This document shows, piece by piece, positions 9,294-17,690 of a stretch of DNA of 64,000 bases; positions within the stretch are counted from its first letter, which is position 1, and the number at the start of each line of letters is the position of its first letter. The notes beneath the pieces are model-generated. The model was not told the DNA's origin and ran no database searches. It was given only the letters and a program-made list of their open reading frames with translations. A program made the position numbers and the translations under genes. This DNA comes from JAPOUP01 sp965221405 (GTDB lineage Bacteria; Pseudomonadota; Alphaproteobacteria; Rhodobacterales; Rhodobacteraceae): the NCBI GenBank assembly GCA_965221405.1, contig CBDCSE010000003.1, positions 62,001 to 126,000 of the forward strand, given 5' to 3'.

Positions 9294-10265
9294 TCACGAA
9301 CCGCTGTCCATCGCGACGACCTGTCCGGCGCCGGTTTCCAGGGCGCGCGTGTAGACCAGAGCCGCCGCGGCGAAATCACCGATAGCGGCTCCTCGGAACG
9401 CGAAGGCGGTGGGCCGTTTCAAATGATCAATGCGTTCGGTGATGAGATCCGTTAGATCACCCGCAATGGTTCGTACATCCAGCATGGGTCGTTCCGCAGT
9501 CCGTTCCTGCTCGATATCGTCAACGACGATGGTGCCGAAACGGGTGAGACTGTCGGGATACCAGGGAATGCACAGGTCGGTAATCGCCGCGAAAGCGGAG
9601 GGTTTTATCCATGCCGCGTCCAGGAAAGGCGCGACGGCGTAGTCCAGCGTGATTGACGTTATCACGATATCGGCCTCGCGAAGGGCTTCCTCCGGGCCCG
9701 TTGCGCGGGCGTTCAGTCCCAATGCGCGCGCTTCTTCGCAGAATGCGTCTCGGGTGGTCGCGCTTCTGCCGCAGGCCAGGACCTTTCGCAGTGGAAAGAG
9801 CGCGCGAAACGCGGCGAGATGGCTTCTCGCCTGCACGCCGCAACCGACGAACCCGATTGACGCTGACGCAGGATCGGCCATGCGCCGCGCCGCAACGGCG
9901 GACAGAGCCGCCGTTCTGTAAGCCGTGATCCAGCGTGCTCCCATGACGGATCTCAAAAGACCGGTTTCGGCGTCAAGCACGAGGATGGCTCCGTTGATCG
10001 AGGGTAGCCCCCGCACGGGATTGTTCGGACTGACACTGACGGTCTTGAGCACCGTCAGGTCCTCACCACCGACGGCGAGCGTTGACATCACGTAGCGTTT
10101 GCCGCCCGGGAGTAGCGTGGATTTCGGCGCTACGTGCAGCCGACCTTTGGATTTCGCGACCAGTGCCGCCTCTATGGCGTCGACGATCTCGCGGGGCTGG
10201 ATAGCGAGCGCGTCGATTTCTCTGTCCGGCAGGTAGAGAAAGGTATCCCTGTCATATGATGCCAT
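9294..10265 (-). CDS. Ornithine cyclodeaminase / mu-crystallin family protein
   Basis: A 323-residue NAD(P)-binding enzyme of the OCD/mu-crystallin family. Supporting segments are the N-terminal LHVAPKSTLLPGGKRYVMSTL, GARWITAYRTAALSAVAA, the Rossmann motif IGFVGCGVQARSH (about residues 137-149) and the C-terminal acidic DDIEQ and GDLTDLI region. Members include ornithine cyclodeaminase, alanine dehydrogenase, ketimine reductases and Delta1-pyrroline-2-carboxylate reductase, so the substrate is open. Being on the same strand as putA and about 500 bp upstream, a link to proline or hydroxyproline metabolism is plausible but unproven. The ATG follows GAGGAC. Confidence 0.9.
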   Translation of the reverse strand: MASYDRDTFLYLPDREIDALAIQPREIVDAIEAALVAKSKGRLHVAPKSTLLPGGKRYVMSTLAVGGEDLTVLKTVSVSPNNPVRGLPSINGAILVLDAETGLLRSVMGARWITAYRTAALSAVAARRMADPASASIGFVGCGVQARSHLAAFRALFPLRKVLACGRSATTRDAFCEEARALGLNARATGPEEALREADIVITSITLDYAVAPFLDAAWIKPSAFAAITDLCIPWYPDSLTRFGTIVVDDIEQERTAERPMLDVRTIAGDLTDLITERIDHLKRPTAFAFRGAAIGDFAAAALVYTRALETGAGQVVAMDSGS

Positions 10266-10654
10266 GGTGGGTCCTCACTGATCCGTTTCTAGCGTGGACG
10301 AGATCGGGGCGGGTGTCCATATGCCGGAACCTATCAGGTGCCGTTTACCGGACGCTAACCGAGCGGAAGCTATGGCTTCCGAACGGGCTGTCCCGAGCTG
10401 TCTGGCTGCAATATCCGGAGCCCGGCCTCTCACGCGGGCACACGGACGTCGGCAAAGGAATAAAAGCCCGAAGCGCATAATCCTGATCAATGGCGACGAA
10501 CCGGCTTCTCTGCTGATAAAGCACAACATCGGGGTGCGGGTGGTTTAACGAAGTGAAACACATTGACGAAGATTATTTCGATGCGGACAAGCCAGCGGAG
10601 CGCGGCCGTTCTGATGAGGAAAGGGAATCTCGGCGGAATTTGCGCGACCAGGAA

Positions 10655-10735
10655 TGTGTTGCTATACTCACTGAACTGAACTGGACCGTACTTCCGGGCC
10701 TGATTCGCCCTCCGCCGCATGGCCGGACGCGGCAT
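10655..10735. repeat. Dispersed repeat R1, copy 1 (IS end-like)
   Basis: A stretch of about 75 bp reading CTATACTCACTGAACTGAAC and onward closely resembles 24725-24795, allowing about 20 per cent mismatches. Here it abuts the 3' side of an IS630 transposase fragment. The simplest reading is that it is the terminal non-coding end of an IS630-like element. Confidence 0.5.
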
Positions 10736-10809
10736 CCTGGCCGCTCCAGGAAGGGCCTCAGCGCCTTCGCGTGATGCTGGCGGGCGTTGTCGAGGAAGAC
10801 GTGGACCAC
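10720..10809 (-). pseudogene. IS630-family transposase fragment
   Basis: Thirty residues beginning VHVFLDNARQHHAKALRPFL match the second catalytic Asp (LDN) region of IS630-type DDE transposases of the IHVFLDNAR class. The segment then runs out of family similarity at ERPGCRV. Nothing upstream in the same frame continues the protein, so this is a decayed end of an element. It adjoins repeat R1. Confidence 0.65.
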
Positions 10810-10859
10810 CCGGCTGCCGGGACGGCCGCGCCCGCGGTGCCGGAGCTGGCGATCCCGGC

Positions 10860-11540
10860 CTCCGGAGGCCCGGGGGCCCGAAAGGAGCGCGCCGCCCGCC
10901 CGGGGATCCGGGCGGCGGAGGTCACGGTGATGCCGCCGGGGGATGAGGAGACGCGCGCGGAGCCGCCGCGCATGCCCGCCGTCTCCGCCAACGGGACCGG
11001 CGCGACGCCCCCGAGGGAACGGAGCCGCCGCGCTGGCTGCCGCTCACGACCGGGCGTCCGGCGCGGGGGGAGGCCGACGCCGTCCACGCCGCGGAGGTGC
11101 TGGACCGGTACCGCAGAAGGTGGACCGTGGAGACCTGGTTCAGGACCCCAGGTCCGGCACCCGACTGAAGGACCGGCGCCGCCGACGGCCTGGGGAAATG
11201 CCTCGCCTCCGGCGCCGTCACCGCCCGGCCCGCGTCGCCGACATCACCATGCCCGCGCGCGAGAGGCCGGATAGGCCGCGACCGAAGTGTATTCGGAGGG
11301 GGACGTCGACCTCCTGCATACCCTGCTGGAGGCACAGGGCCACCGGGAGGTCGTTCGGATGGACGGCGGAACGCCCCCCGACATCCGGACCTTCGTCATC
11401 GACCTCGGACGCCTCGTCGGCGCCCACCCGACCAGGCGGCAGCCGCCGCGCGGGGCCAGGAAGGTCTGGCAGGGATCCGGGAGGCTCAACCGGGCCATCC
11501 AGGTGCGCGACGCCCTCGGCGAAAACAGCTGGAATGAGAG
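10860..11540 (+). pseudogene. IS4-family transposase, degenerate
   Basis: Pieces of one IS4-type DDE transposase are recognisable in order over two or more frames. They include the beta-strand region RAARPGIRAAEVTVMPP, the PPRWLPLTTGRPA segment and the catalytic YREK-like region DRYRRRWTVETWFRT. At the C-terminus are DVDLLHTLLEAQGHREVV and PPDIRTFVIDLGRLVGAHP. Frameshifts separate the parts near 11030 and 11150-11280, and the N-terminal half with the first Asp is missing. GC is much higher than in the neighbouring core genes. Confidence 0.7.
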
Positions 11541-11544
11541 CCCC

Positions 11545-12010
11545 TATACAAGTGTGAACCGTTGCAAGGTGCCAGGCGGCGCGTGGCGGCGGAAGCTTAA
11601 GCCCCAGCCGCCCCGCCAGGACCGTGCCGTCGGCGCGGAGGGCGCCGGCGAGCCAGTCAAGCGTCTGCGAATCGAAATGGCGGAGACCGACCTGCATGGC
11701 CCGCCATATAGGCCATCCGGATCACCGATACAGGTGTGAAGTGTTGCAAGTCCCGGGCCCGGGTCAGCTTGCCCTCCCGTTCCGGATACGCCGCCGGATC
11801 CACCGATGCCAGGCCAGTCCTGCGGAACCCGCGCGGCCAGCCGCGCACCGTGTCGGGGCCGGGATGGAGGAACCCGCGGACCTGGCGGACGCCGTTTCCG
11901 TCGCCAGGCGCCACGAGCGCGTCCGTGCGCCGCACCTCGATGCCCGGCCCCGCGTCCGCGCATGACCGCCGGAAGCACCTCGCGCTCCCCGGCGTCAGGA
12001 TGTTTCCGGA
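11545..12010 (-). pseudogene. Remnant of a second transposase-like element (HTH part)
   Basis: On the minus strand one frame reads VRGFLHPGPDTVRGWPRGFRR and then GLASVDPAAYPEREG. This resembles the N-terminal helix-turn-helix linker of IS630/IS1182-like transposases (HPxTVRxWxRRF..EGLxxL). Another frame reads VGLRHFDSQTLDWLAGAL. No intact frame exists. Two near-identical 24-bp segments (11545-11568 and 11727-11750) lie within it. The family assignment is tentative. Confidence 0.4.
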
Positions 12011-12190
12011 CATGCCATCGCCTGTATTCTGTTCTGACCGCTCTTTTCCGGGACAGATGGACCGTTCCGCGAATCATGCCAGCCCTAAAGGGCGAATTAA
12101 TGATTCTGAGTATAGACGAATTTATTGAAGCGTCGATGTCTGGACTAGACATAGCCTTGATTTTTTGTGCTCGCCTGCGTATATAAAAGT

Positions 12191-12384
12191 ATGACAAAAC
12201 GACGCGATATCATCAAAGCGTCAAAGCGTCAAAGGAAGCGGGTTTCGTCAGCAAAGGTGGTACAAACCATGAAAAGTGGATTCACAAGGATGGCCGTTAC
12301 ACGTTAGTTGGTCGCCACCGTCACATCCCATTACCAACGGCACGTGCCCTTGCGAAGCAAGCCAAGATTAACCTGCCAAAGTGA
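12191..12384 (+). pseudogene. hicA: HicA-type mRNA interferase toxin, frameshifted by an 8-bp tandem duplication
   Basis: HicA is a small double-stranded-RNA-binding-fold ribonuclease toxin. The frame opens correctly as MTKRRDIIKAS, and the rest of the protein (EAGFVSKGGTNHEKW, IHKDGRYTLVGRHRHIPLP, stop at 12382) is present in another frame. The catalytic His is in the GRHRHIP segment. The two parts join perfectly if one copy of the duplicated octamer AAAGCGTC (12215-12222 and 12223-12230) is removed. As written, translation ends at a TAG near 12307. The gene precedes hicB by 8 bp, the canonical order. It could be a fixed pseudogene or a reversible slipped-strand state. Confidence 0.85.
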
Positions 12385-12392
12385 GAACACCG

Positions 12393-12797
12393 ATGCCAAA
12401 AATTGTCTATACGGAAACACGACTATATCCTATAATCATCGACCGCGAAGGGGCCACTTGGGGGTATCATAGTCCTGAATTTGGGGGCGGTGGGGCGGCC
12501 AGTCATGAGCATGCACTCCGCTCCGCACAGGAACTGCTGAATACGGCTGTCGCCGACTTTTGCGAACGCGGAGAAGAAGCACCACGACCATCCCCTCTTG
12601 ATCAAGTCGATGCCGACAGAGGACAGGTCGCATGGCTTCCAGTGGTCGTGTCGAATGTCGCGGATCGTATCTCAATCACACTACCCAAGTCTCTGATCGC
12701 GCAGATCGACTCAATCACCGACAATCGCTCGGCCTTCTTTGCCGAGGTGGCGCGCGATCGGATTATATCCCTGCGTGGCGACCCCAGTCCTTCATAA
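12393..12797 (+). CDS. hicB: HicB-family antitoxin
   Basis: A 134-residue antitoxin with the partially degraded RNase H-like N-terminal domain (YPIIIDREGATWGYHSPEF) and a C-terminal ribbon-helix-helix DNA-binding part (RISITLPKSLIAQIDSITD). It neutralises HicA and represses the operon. I prefer ATG 12393 (MPKIVYTETRLYPII) to the upstream in-frame GTG at 12381 because it lies just after the hicA stop. The antitoxin is intact although the toxin is frameshifted. Its 3' end overlaps the convergent CD-NTase fragment by 35 bp. Confidence 0.85.
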   Translation: MPKIVYTETRLYPIIIDREGATWGYHSPEFGGGGAASHEHALRSAQELLNTAVADFCERGEEAPRPSPLDQVDADRGQVAWLPVVVSNVADRISITLPKSLIAQIDSITDNRSAFFAEVARDRIISLRGDPSPS

Positions 12798-13322
12798 ACG
12801 CGACATAGGGCCTCCAAGGCCTTGCCGCTTCGCCGATATTTACCCGCGCAGGATTGGCCGCAGCCTCGGTCAGTGTTATCAGGCCAAGGTGACCCGCCGC
12901 TGCCGATGCGCCGAGAGCCGCAACAAGCCGATTCTTCGCTGTCCCAAGCCGGTTCTCAGCGAGGATGTCCACGAGGTCTTCCTGAAGTGCATCGACCCAA
13001 CGGAAGAACGCCCGAGCTCGTGCATGGTTGTCCTCATGCCAGAGGTCCGCAAAATTCTCCGCGGGATTGACCGGGTTGCCGATGTACCACTTCCCGTACC
13101 CGGTGCGCTGGATCAGCCCCAGGGAAGCAAGCGTTTGTTCGATCATGCGGTCTTCGACGAGCCCCGCATGTCCATGCAGCTTCGATACGATAGCGGTCAG
13201 AGCCGTGTAGACATCGGGCTCCCCACCATAGAGATGCAGCGCCAGCGTGGTCACGATCGTCGGAATCGGCGCGTAATCGGCGTTCGTCCCGCCGTTTAAC
13301 ACCAGATCCCGGTGGCGCTTCA
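12763..13322 (-). pseudogene. CD-NTase (SMODS nucleotidyltransferase, CBASS) C-terminal fragment
   Basis: About 185 residues on the minus strand. KRHRDLVLNGG, PIPTIVTTLALHLYGGEPDV, KWYIGNPVNPAENFADLW and ARAFFRWVDALQEDL follow the C-terminal half of cGAS/DncV-like nucleotidyltransferases. In those proteins LLKRxRD, PIS(I/V)ILTTLAA and NPxDPxENFADKW are typical. The catalytic N-terminal half (GSxxxGT and the Asp triad) is absent. The reading frame is broken at about 13320, exactly where an IS1634-type transposase sequence begins. No cap effector or ubiquitin-like ancillary gene is adjacent. It appears to be the stump of a lost CBASS anti-phage system. The family call is from memory of motifs. 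Confidence 0.6.
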
Positions 13323-14099
13323 TGATCTGGCCCGCAGCGCCTTCCGGTTGGCGCGGCTGGGCATGCCGGCATCCGCCACCAGCTTGAACCGGGTTTCCGG
13401 ATAGCACCGCGCTGGCGCAGCGGGCGCGGTGCCCGGGGTATGGCCCTCATGGATGTCGCCGGGAAACGGCTCATAGCCGATCGGGAGCTCCTCCGGCGTG
13501 ATCAGGAGTGCCGGCACCACCTGGACCCTGTGGGGCCTGCCGTCCCTGCTGTAGCCCCTGGAACATAGGCCCCCGCTCCCACTCCCAAAGTAAAGTGTCG
13601 TGGTGTCATGGAAGACCACCGTGATGGGATCGGGCAGCAGGGTACGCGCCCGCGCACGCGAGAGGGCGCGGACGGCGTCCACCCGCGCATCGGTGATCGC
13701 ATCCATACCGCGATAGACGGAATCCAGGTTCAGCGTCGGCGCGCCCTCCCGTTCCAGGCGCGCCGCCACCGCCCGTTTGGACCGCGGCCGTGCGATCCGC
13801 GCCAGGACCATCTCCCGGACCATCCGGTTGACACGCGGACGCCGCGACCCGAACAGACCCTCCCATCCAGGACGGTCATGGACCGCGCCAAAGGCCTGAC
13901 GCACGCCAATGCCCACCCGGCCGTCTTCGCGGCAGCTGGCCAGATCCACGCCAAACGGATCGGGCGCGGGCCGGGCCTCTGGGGCGGCGGTGCCGACGTG
14001 GCGGACAACCCGCTGGCGGATCCTGGGACCGTCGCGGACGGAGGTGACGATCCGCACCTTGGTACGGGTCTCGCCGACGGGCTTCCCGCGAACGAACAT
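13320..14099 (-). pseudogene. IS1634-family transposase, C-terminally truncated
   Basis: About 260 residues from MFVRGKPVGETRTKVRIV. The segment VVFHDTTTLYFGSGSGGL (first catalytic Asp), SRDGRPHRVQVVPALLITPE, LPIGYEPFPGDIHEGHT and FKLVADAGM (second Asp) are characteristic of IS1634 DDE transposases. The protein stops soon after the second Asp at KALRARS. The usual ~500-residue length and the C-terminal Glu are missing, so the element is truncated by the junction with the CD-NTase fragment at ~13320. The 14100-14314 upstream segment presumably contains the IS left end; no inverted repeat could be established by eye. Confidence 0.75.
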
Positions 14100-14314
14100 G
14101 ATTCCGGACGGTATCACGGGACACGCACCCATTGCAGGCAAATAAAAGGACACTACATTCGGGCTGGAGAAAAGAACCGCCGCAAACACCACCTATGCAG
14201 GGGTCCGAGATTCAGGCCAGACCGAAAATGTCTGAAGTCAAGAAAAAGGGAGTCGATTTCGGAATCGGAGAACAGATCACGATAGAACCCGCTGTCGAGG
14301 TGCGAGGCGGTTAT

Positions 14315-15145
14315 TCAGTCCGCCCTGAGACCTAGCATCCCGCGCGCTTCGGCGGGTGTTGCGACGGGGCGGCCGTATCGGGAGCACAGCCCTACGGTTC
14401 GCCTGACGAGAGCCGCATTGGATGGAGCCAGCGTTTCCCGGTCCAGCCTGATGTTGTCCTCCAGTCCGGTTCGGGTATGTCCGCCGCGCTCTACGCACCA
14501 TTCGTTCACCTGGAGCTGTCCCGCGCCGATGCCGGCCGCGCACCAATCGGCGTCCGGCGCGAAACGTCCGAGGGTTTCGATGTAGAATTCGAAGATTTGC
14601 CTATCCACCGGCATGGCATTCCTTACGCCCATTACAAACTGGACATAAAGTGGCCCCTTTAGCCTACCATCGTCAGCCATACGCGCCGCCTGCACGATGT
14701 GGCTGAGATCAAACGCCTCGATTTCCGGCTTGACACCATAGTCCAGCATTCTGCCGGCCAGCCAATCCACGAGGTCAGGCGGGTTTTCGTAAACCCGGGT
14801 CGGGAAGTTATTCGACCCAACGGAAAGTGATGCCATGTCCGGTTTCAGATGAAGCATTCCACCGCGCTCCCGTCCGGATCCCGAGCGACCGCCGGTCGAG
14901 AACTGGATCACCATGCCAGGGCAATGCTTCTCGATTCCTTCCTTCAGCAGTGCGAACCGATCCGGGTCTGACGTTGGGTCACCATCATCGTCTCGAACGT
15001 GCGCATGACAGATCGCGGCACCGGCCTCGAACGCTTCCTGCGTCGATTCGATCTGCTCCGTTACGGTGATCGGAACCGCCGGGTTGTCGGATTTCCGAGG
15101 AACGGAGCCGGTTATGGCGACACAGACAATACAGGGCTTGGCCAT
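14315..15145 (-). CDS. BKACE family beta-keto acid cleavage enzyme (DUF849)
   Basis: A 276-residue TIM-barrel Zn enzyme of the 3-keto-5-aminohexanoate cleavage enzyme family. These enzymes cleave a beta-keto acid with acetyl-CoA into acetoacetate and a CoA thioester. Family features are the N-terminal CVAITGSVPRKSDNPAVPIT, the metal-binding ICHAHVRDDDGDP (HxH), the segment VQFSTGGRSG and the C-terminal GGHTRTGLEDNI loop. Substrates of the family range from 3-keto-5-aminohexanoate to dehydrocarnitine, and the active-site residues seen here do not decide. ATG with AGGAG upstream. It lies next to a decayed pcaG. Confidence 0.9.
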   Translation of the reverse strand: MAKPCIVCVAITGSVPRKSDNPAVPITVTEQIESTQEAFEAGAAICHAHVRDDDGDPTSDPDRFALLKEGIEKHCPGMVIQFSTGGRSGSGRERGGMLHLKPDMASLSVGSNNFPTRVYENPPDLVDWLAGRMLDYGVKPEIEAFDLSHIVQAARMADDGRLKGPLYVQFVMGVRNAMPVDRQIFEFYIETLGRFAPDADWCAAGIGAGQLQVNEWCVERGGHTRTGLEDNIRLDRETLAPSNAALVRRTVGLCSRYGRPVATPAEARGMLGLRAD

Positions 15146-15247
15146 GGAAACTCCTGATCTCAGACAAGCAGGCCGGGATGGTTCCGTAGGCCTGTACGGC
15201 TTGGTGGCGCTCTCCCGTCACCTGACGCCCCGATGCACCGTATCGGT

Positions 15248-15560
15248 TCACATGTCCAGAAACACGATCTCTTCGGCGCCTTGAAGACAGATGTCGAACT
15301 TGTAGAGCCCGTCCCCGGCCATTCCGTTGCGATAAGTGTCTCCGACCGGCACCTTTGCTCGATCACGCACGGAACGGGATCGTTGCTGTTGTCCTTGTCA
15401 TCAGAATAAACCCGTGTCTGTAGATCGATTTTAACTCCGCGTGGTGACCCGGAGAGCGATGTGCTGGGCCTGCTTCCGCCCGTCGGGCAGCTTGGTAGGG
15501 TCCGGGTTTGACTATGTGCAGCTCGAATTCGCCGCTCTGTCCGTCGGCCTGAAAGATTTT
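15248..15560 (-). pseudogene. pcaG: Protocatechuate 3,4-dioxygenase alpha subunit (pcaG) remnant
   Basis: Broken minus-strand segments reproduce the C-terminal part of the intradiol dioxygenase alpha chain. GEFELHIVKPGP is followed by a piece resembling LPDGRKQAQHIALRVTTR, then RGVKIDLQTRVYSDDK, and finally GDGLYKFDICLQGAEEIVF with LDM and a stop at 15248. At least two frameshifts separate them. The family signature (IxxRGxxxxLxTRxYFxD) is clear. No beta subunit pcaH or other pca gene remains in the window, so the ortho-cleavage pathway has been lost here. Confidence 0.6.
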
Positions 15561-15706
15561 TAGTCACCGACATTTGGCGTGTGATCGTGGGTGACGTTTG
15601 GCGGTTCGACCCCGGTCCGTCTTGATTTTGGTCCATGGCCGGATCGGTTCATTAGGATCAAGGCTTCCGGAGCGGGTGAGTGCCAGATCAGCCCGCCGCG
15701 CGGACG

Positions 15707-15892
15707 TATTGGTTGGGGTGCACGCCAGATTTTTGGGTCAGGCTGTGGCGATCCGCTGGGCCTTCCATGGCGCGAACCTTTCCCACCGCCCAGTTTCCTG
15801 CAGCGGTTCCCCAGCACCAACAGCGCGCTCGTGCAGGTATGGAAAACGGATTCAGGTCAAACCAAAAAATCTGGCGTGCACCCTATTGGTTG
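15707..15892. mobile_element. MITE-like element (168 bp) with 9-bp target-site duplication
   Basis: The element spans 15716-15883. Both ends begin, in inverted orientation, with GGGTGCACGCCAGATTTTT (19 bp identical) and then diverge. It is flanked by a perfect 9-bp direct repeat TATTGGTTG (15707-15715 and 15884-15892). It contains no open frame that could encode a transposase, so it must be moved in trans. A 9-bp duplication is typical of IS1-, IS4- or IS256-like transposases; no parental element with these ends was seen in the window. Confidence 0.85.
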
Positions 15893-16860
15893 TAGGTATT
15901 CAGCGCGGTGGCGAACAGTGACGTCTCTACATTACCGCCGGTCGCCACGACGATGGCGGCTTCGCCCGTCACAGCGTCCGGATGGTAAAGGACGGCCGCG
16001 AGTGCAGCGGCACCACCGGGCTCGATAACGATTTTCAGATGGTAAAACGCCGCGGCCATGGCGCAGAGGCACTCCTCGTCACTGACCACTATCCCCGGGC
16101 CGCAAAGCCTCCGCAGGACAGGAAACGTGATCTTGCCCGGAGATTCCGTGAGAATCGCATCGCAGACCGATCCGGTCTTCGTCTCGTTACGTTCGATCCT
16201 GCCGGAGATCAATGAACGTGTCACATCGTCGAAGCGCCGCGGTTCGACTGGACGCGTCCGTAGTTCCGGCGCTCTCGCCTCCAGCGCGAGTCCTATCCCG
16301 GCGGTCAGCCCTCCGCCGCCGCAGCAAACCAGCACGTCCGCGCGTCTGACGCCGAATTCCTCGATCTGCGCTGCGATCTCCAATCCCACCGTTCCCTGTC
16401 CGGCTATCACCTGGGGCTCATCAAACGGATGTATCAGCGTGAGTCCGCGTTCATCGGATAGCCTGGTGCCCACAATGTCACGGTTTTCTCCGCCGGGCCT
16501 GTCGTAAAGGACCACCTCACCACCGAAGGCGCGGGTGTTCTCGATCTTCAGCTTCGGGGCATCCTTTGGCATGACGATCACGGACGGAGTTCCGTGGCAC
16601 GTCGCCGCAAGGGCCACACCCTGCGCATGGTTGCCGCTTGAAAACGCGACCACGCCGTTCGAACGCAGTTCCCCGGGAAGCGCCGAGATGGCTGACCAGC
16701 CCCCGCGGAACTTGAAGCTGCCCGTATGCTGGAGGCACTCCGCCTTTACGAGCACACGGCGCCCGGCAATCCGGTCCAGAAGCCGCGAATGCAGTAGGGG
16801 CGTGCGGCGGACCCGCCCCTGGAGCCGTTTGGCGGCGGCCTCGATCAATTCCAGGTTCAT
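15883..16860 (-). CDS. PLP-dependent threonine/serine dehydratase-like enzyme
   Basis: A 325-residue fold-type II PLP enzyme. The Schiff-base lysine is in TGSFKFRGGW (about residues 46-55), SSGNHAQGVA follows near 75-84, and the phosphate-binding glycine loop reads VCCGGGGLTAGIG (about 176-188). The length fits serine/threonine ammonia-lyases and threo-3-hydroxyaspartate ammonia-lyase-like proteins without the ACT domain. It is the last gene of a three-gene operon and its ATG overlaps the hydrolase stop (ATGA). The present stop TAG is created at the border of the MITE-like insertion. Reading the pre-insertion sequence gives a protein about five residues longer. Confidence 0.88.
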   Translation of the reverse strand: MNLELIEAAAKRLQGRVRRTPLLHSRLLDRIAGRRVLVKAECLQHTGSFKFRGGWSAISALPGELRSNGVVAFSSGNHAQGVALAATCHGTPSVIVMPKDAPKLKIENTRAFGGEVVLYDRPGGENRDIVGTRLSDERGLTLIHPFDEPQVIAGQGTVGLEIAAQIEEFGVRRADVLVCCGGGGLTAGIGLALEARAPELRTRPVEPRRFDDVTRSLISGRIERNETKTGSVCDAILTESPGKITFPVLRRLCGPGIVVSDEECLCAMAAAFYHLKIVIEPGGAAALAAVLYHPDAVTGEAAIVVATGGNVETSLFATALNTYNQ

Positions 16861-17690
16861 GCCAGTTTCGCCAGCCAGGTGCGGATCGCGTCGAGCGCCT
16901 CCGGCTCGTCCAGGAATGGCGTATGGCCACGGTCAGGGATTTCAGCATATATCATATCCGGACGGTGGCGTTGCATTTCCTCGGCCGTCTCACCCGACAG
17001 TATATCTGAATTTACGCCCCGGACCAATGCGAGTGGCAAACCCTCCAGACCGCTGAACATCGACCAGAGATCCGGAGTGGCCGGCGCCGATCCGTCCGAT
17101 GGGTTATCGAATATACGTGCGAGCTCAGGGTCATAGTTGATCGTGAGTCCGGTTTCGGTGGCGACGAAACGTCTCCGGGCCTCTTCCAGCCAGCGACTTT
17201 CAGGGACATCGGTGAATCCGCTCCTCAGCCCCGTCTGGGCCTTTGCCACCTCATGGAGTGAAGCCTGTGGCGGGTTTTTCCCGATGTAACCGCGGATTTT
17301 CTTAAGTCCGTTTCTTTCGATGACTGGCCCGATATCATTCAGGCAGACGCCGACCAGCCGGTGTTTTGAGGTGGCGGCCAGAGCCATCGCGATCAGTCCT
17401 CCGCGGGATGTGCCGAGCACAGCGGCGGCGTTTACCTCAAGGTGGTCCAGAAGAGCCAGAGCGTCCAGGGACTCGACGGCGACGGTATATGTCGACGGAT
17501 CGGCCCAATCGGATTCGCCGCGTCCCCGATAGTCCGGGCGGATCAGGCGGACGCCGGACAGATGCGGCGCGAGGTAGTCGAAGTCCGTGGAGTTCCGCGT
17601 GAGGCCGGGCAGGCATAGAAGGGGCAGGCCCTGGCCTTCTTCCCTGAACGCCAGTGTCAGGCTGTCGTGAGTCCGGAATCTACGGATCAT
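16857..17690 (-). CDS. Alpha/beta hydrolase
   Basis: A 277-residue alpha/beta-hydrolase. The oxyanion region reads LLCLPGLTRNS, the nucleophile elbow GTSRGGLIA (Ser at about residue 98) and the catalytic His region PDRGHTPFLDEP near the C-terminus. An acidic residue can be expected around VRGVNSDIL. The frame extends far upstream inside the overlapping dehalogenase gene, but MIRRFRTHDSLTLAF (ATG 17690) is the normal start and overlaps the dehalogenase stop by 11 bp. It is translationally coupled on both sides. Ester, lactone or haloalkane substrates are all possible. Confidence 0.85.
   Translation of the reverse strand: MIRRFRTHDSLTLAFREEGQGLPLLCLPGLTRNSTDFDYLAPHLSGVRLIRPDYRGRGESDWADPSTYTVAVESLDALALLDHLEVNAAAVLGTSRGGLIAMALAATSKHRLVGVCLNDIGPVIERNGLKKIRGYIGKNPPQASLHEVAKAQTGLRSGFTDVPESRWLEEARRRFVATETGLTINYDPELARIFDNPSDGSAPATPDLWSMFSGLEGLPLALVRGVNSDILSGETAEEMQRHRPDMIYAEIPDRGHTPFLDEPEALDAIRTWLAKLA

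Noticed and set aside
8880..9300. Open frames upstream of putA as a possible Lrp-type regulator
   Set aside because: Neither strand shows an HTH or RAM domain; no ribosome site.
15595..15625. GCGGTTCGACCCCGGTCCGT looks like a tRNA T-arm
   Set aside because: No acceptor stem, D-arm or anticodon arm could be placed around it.
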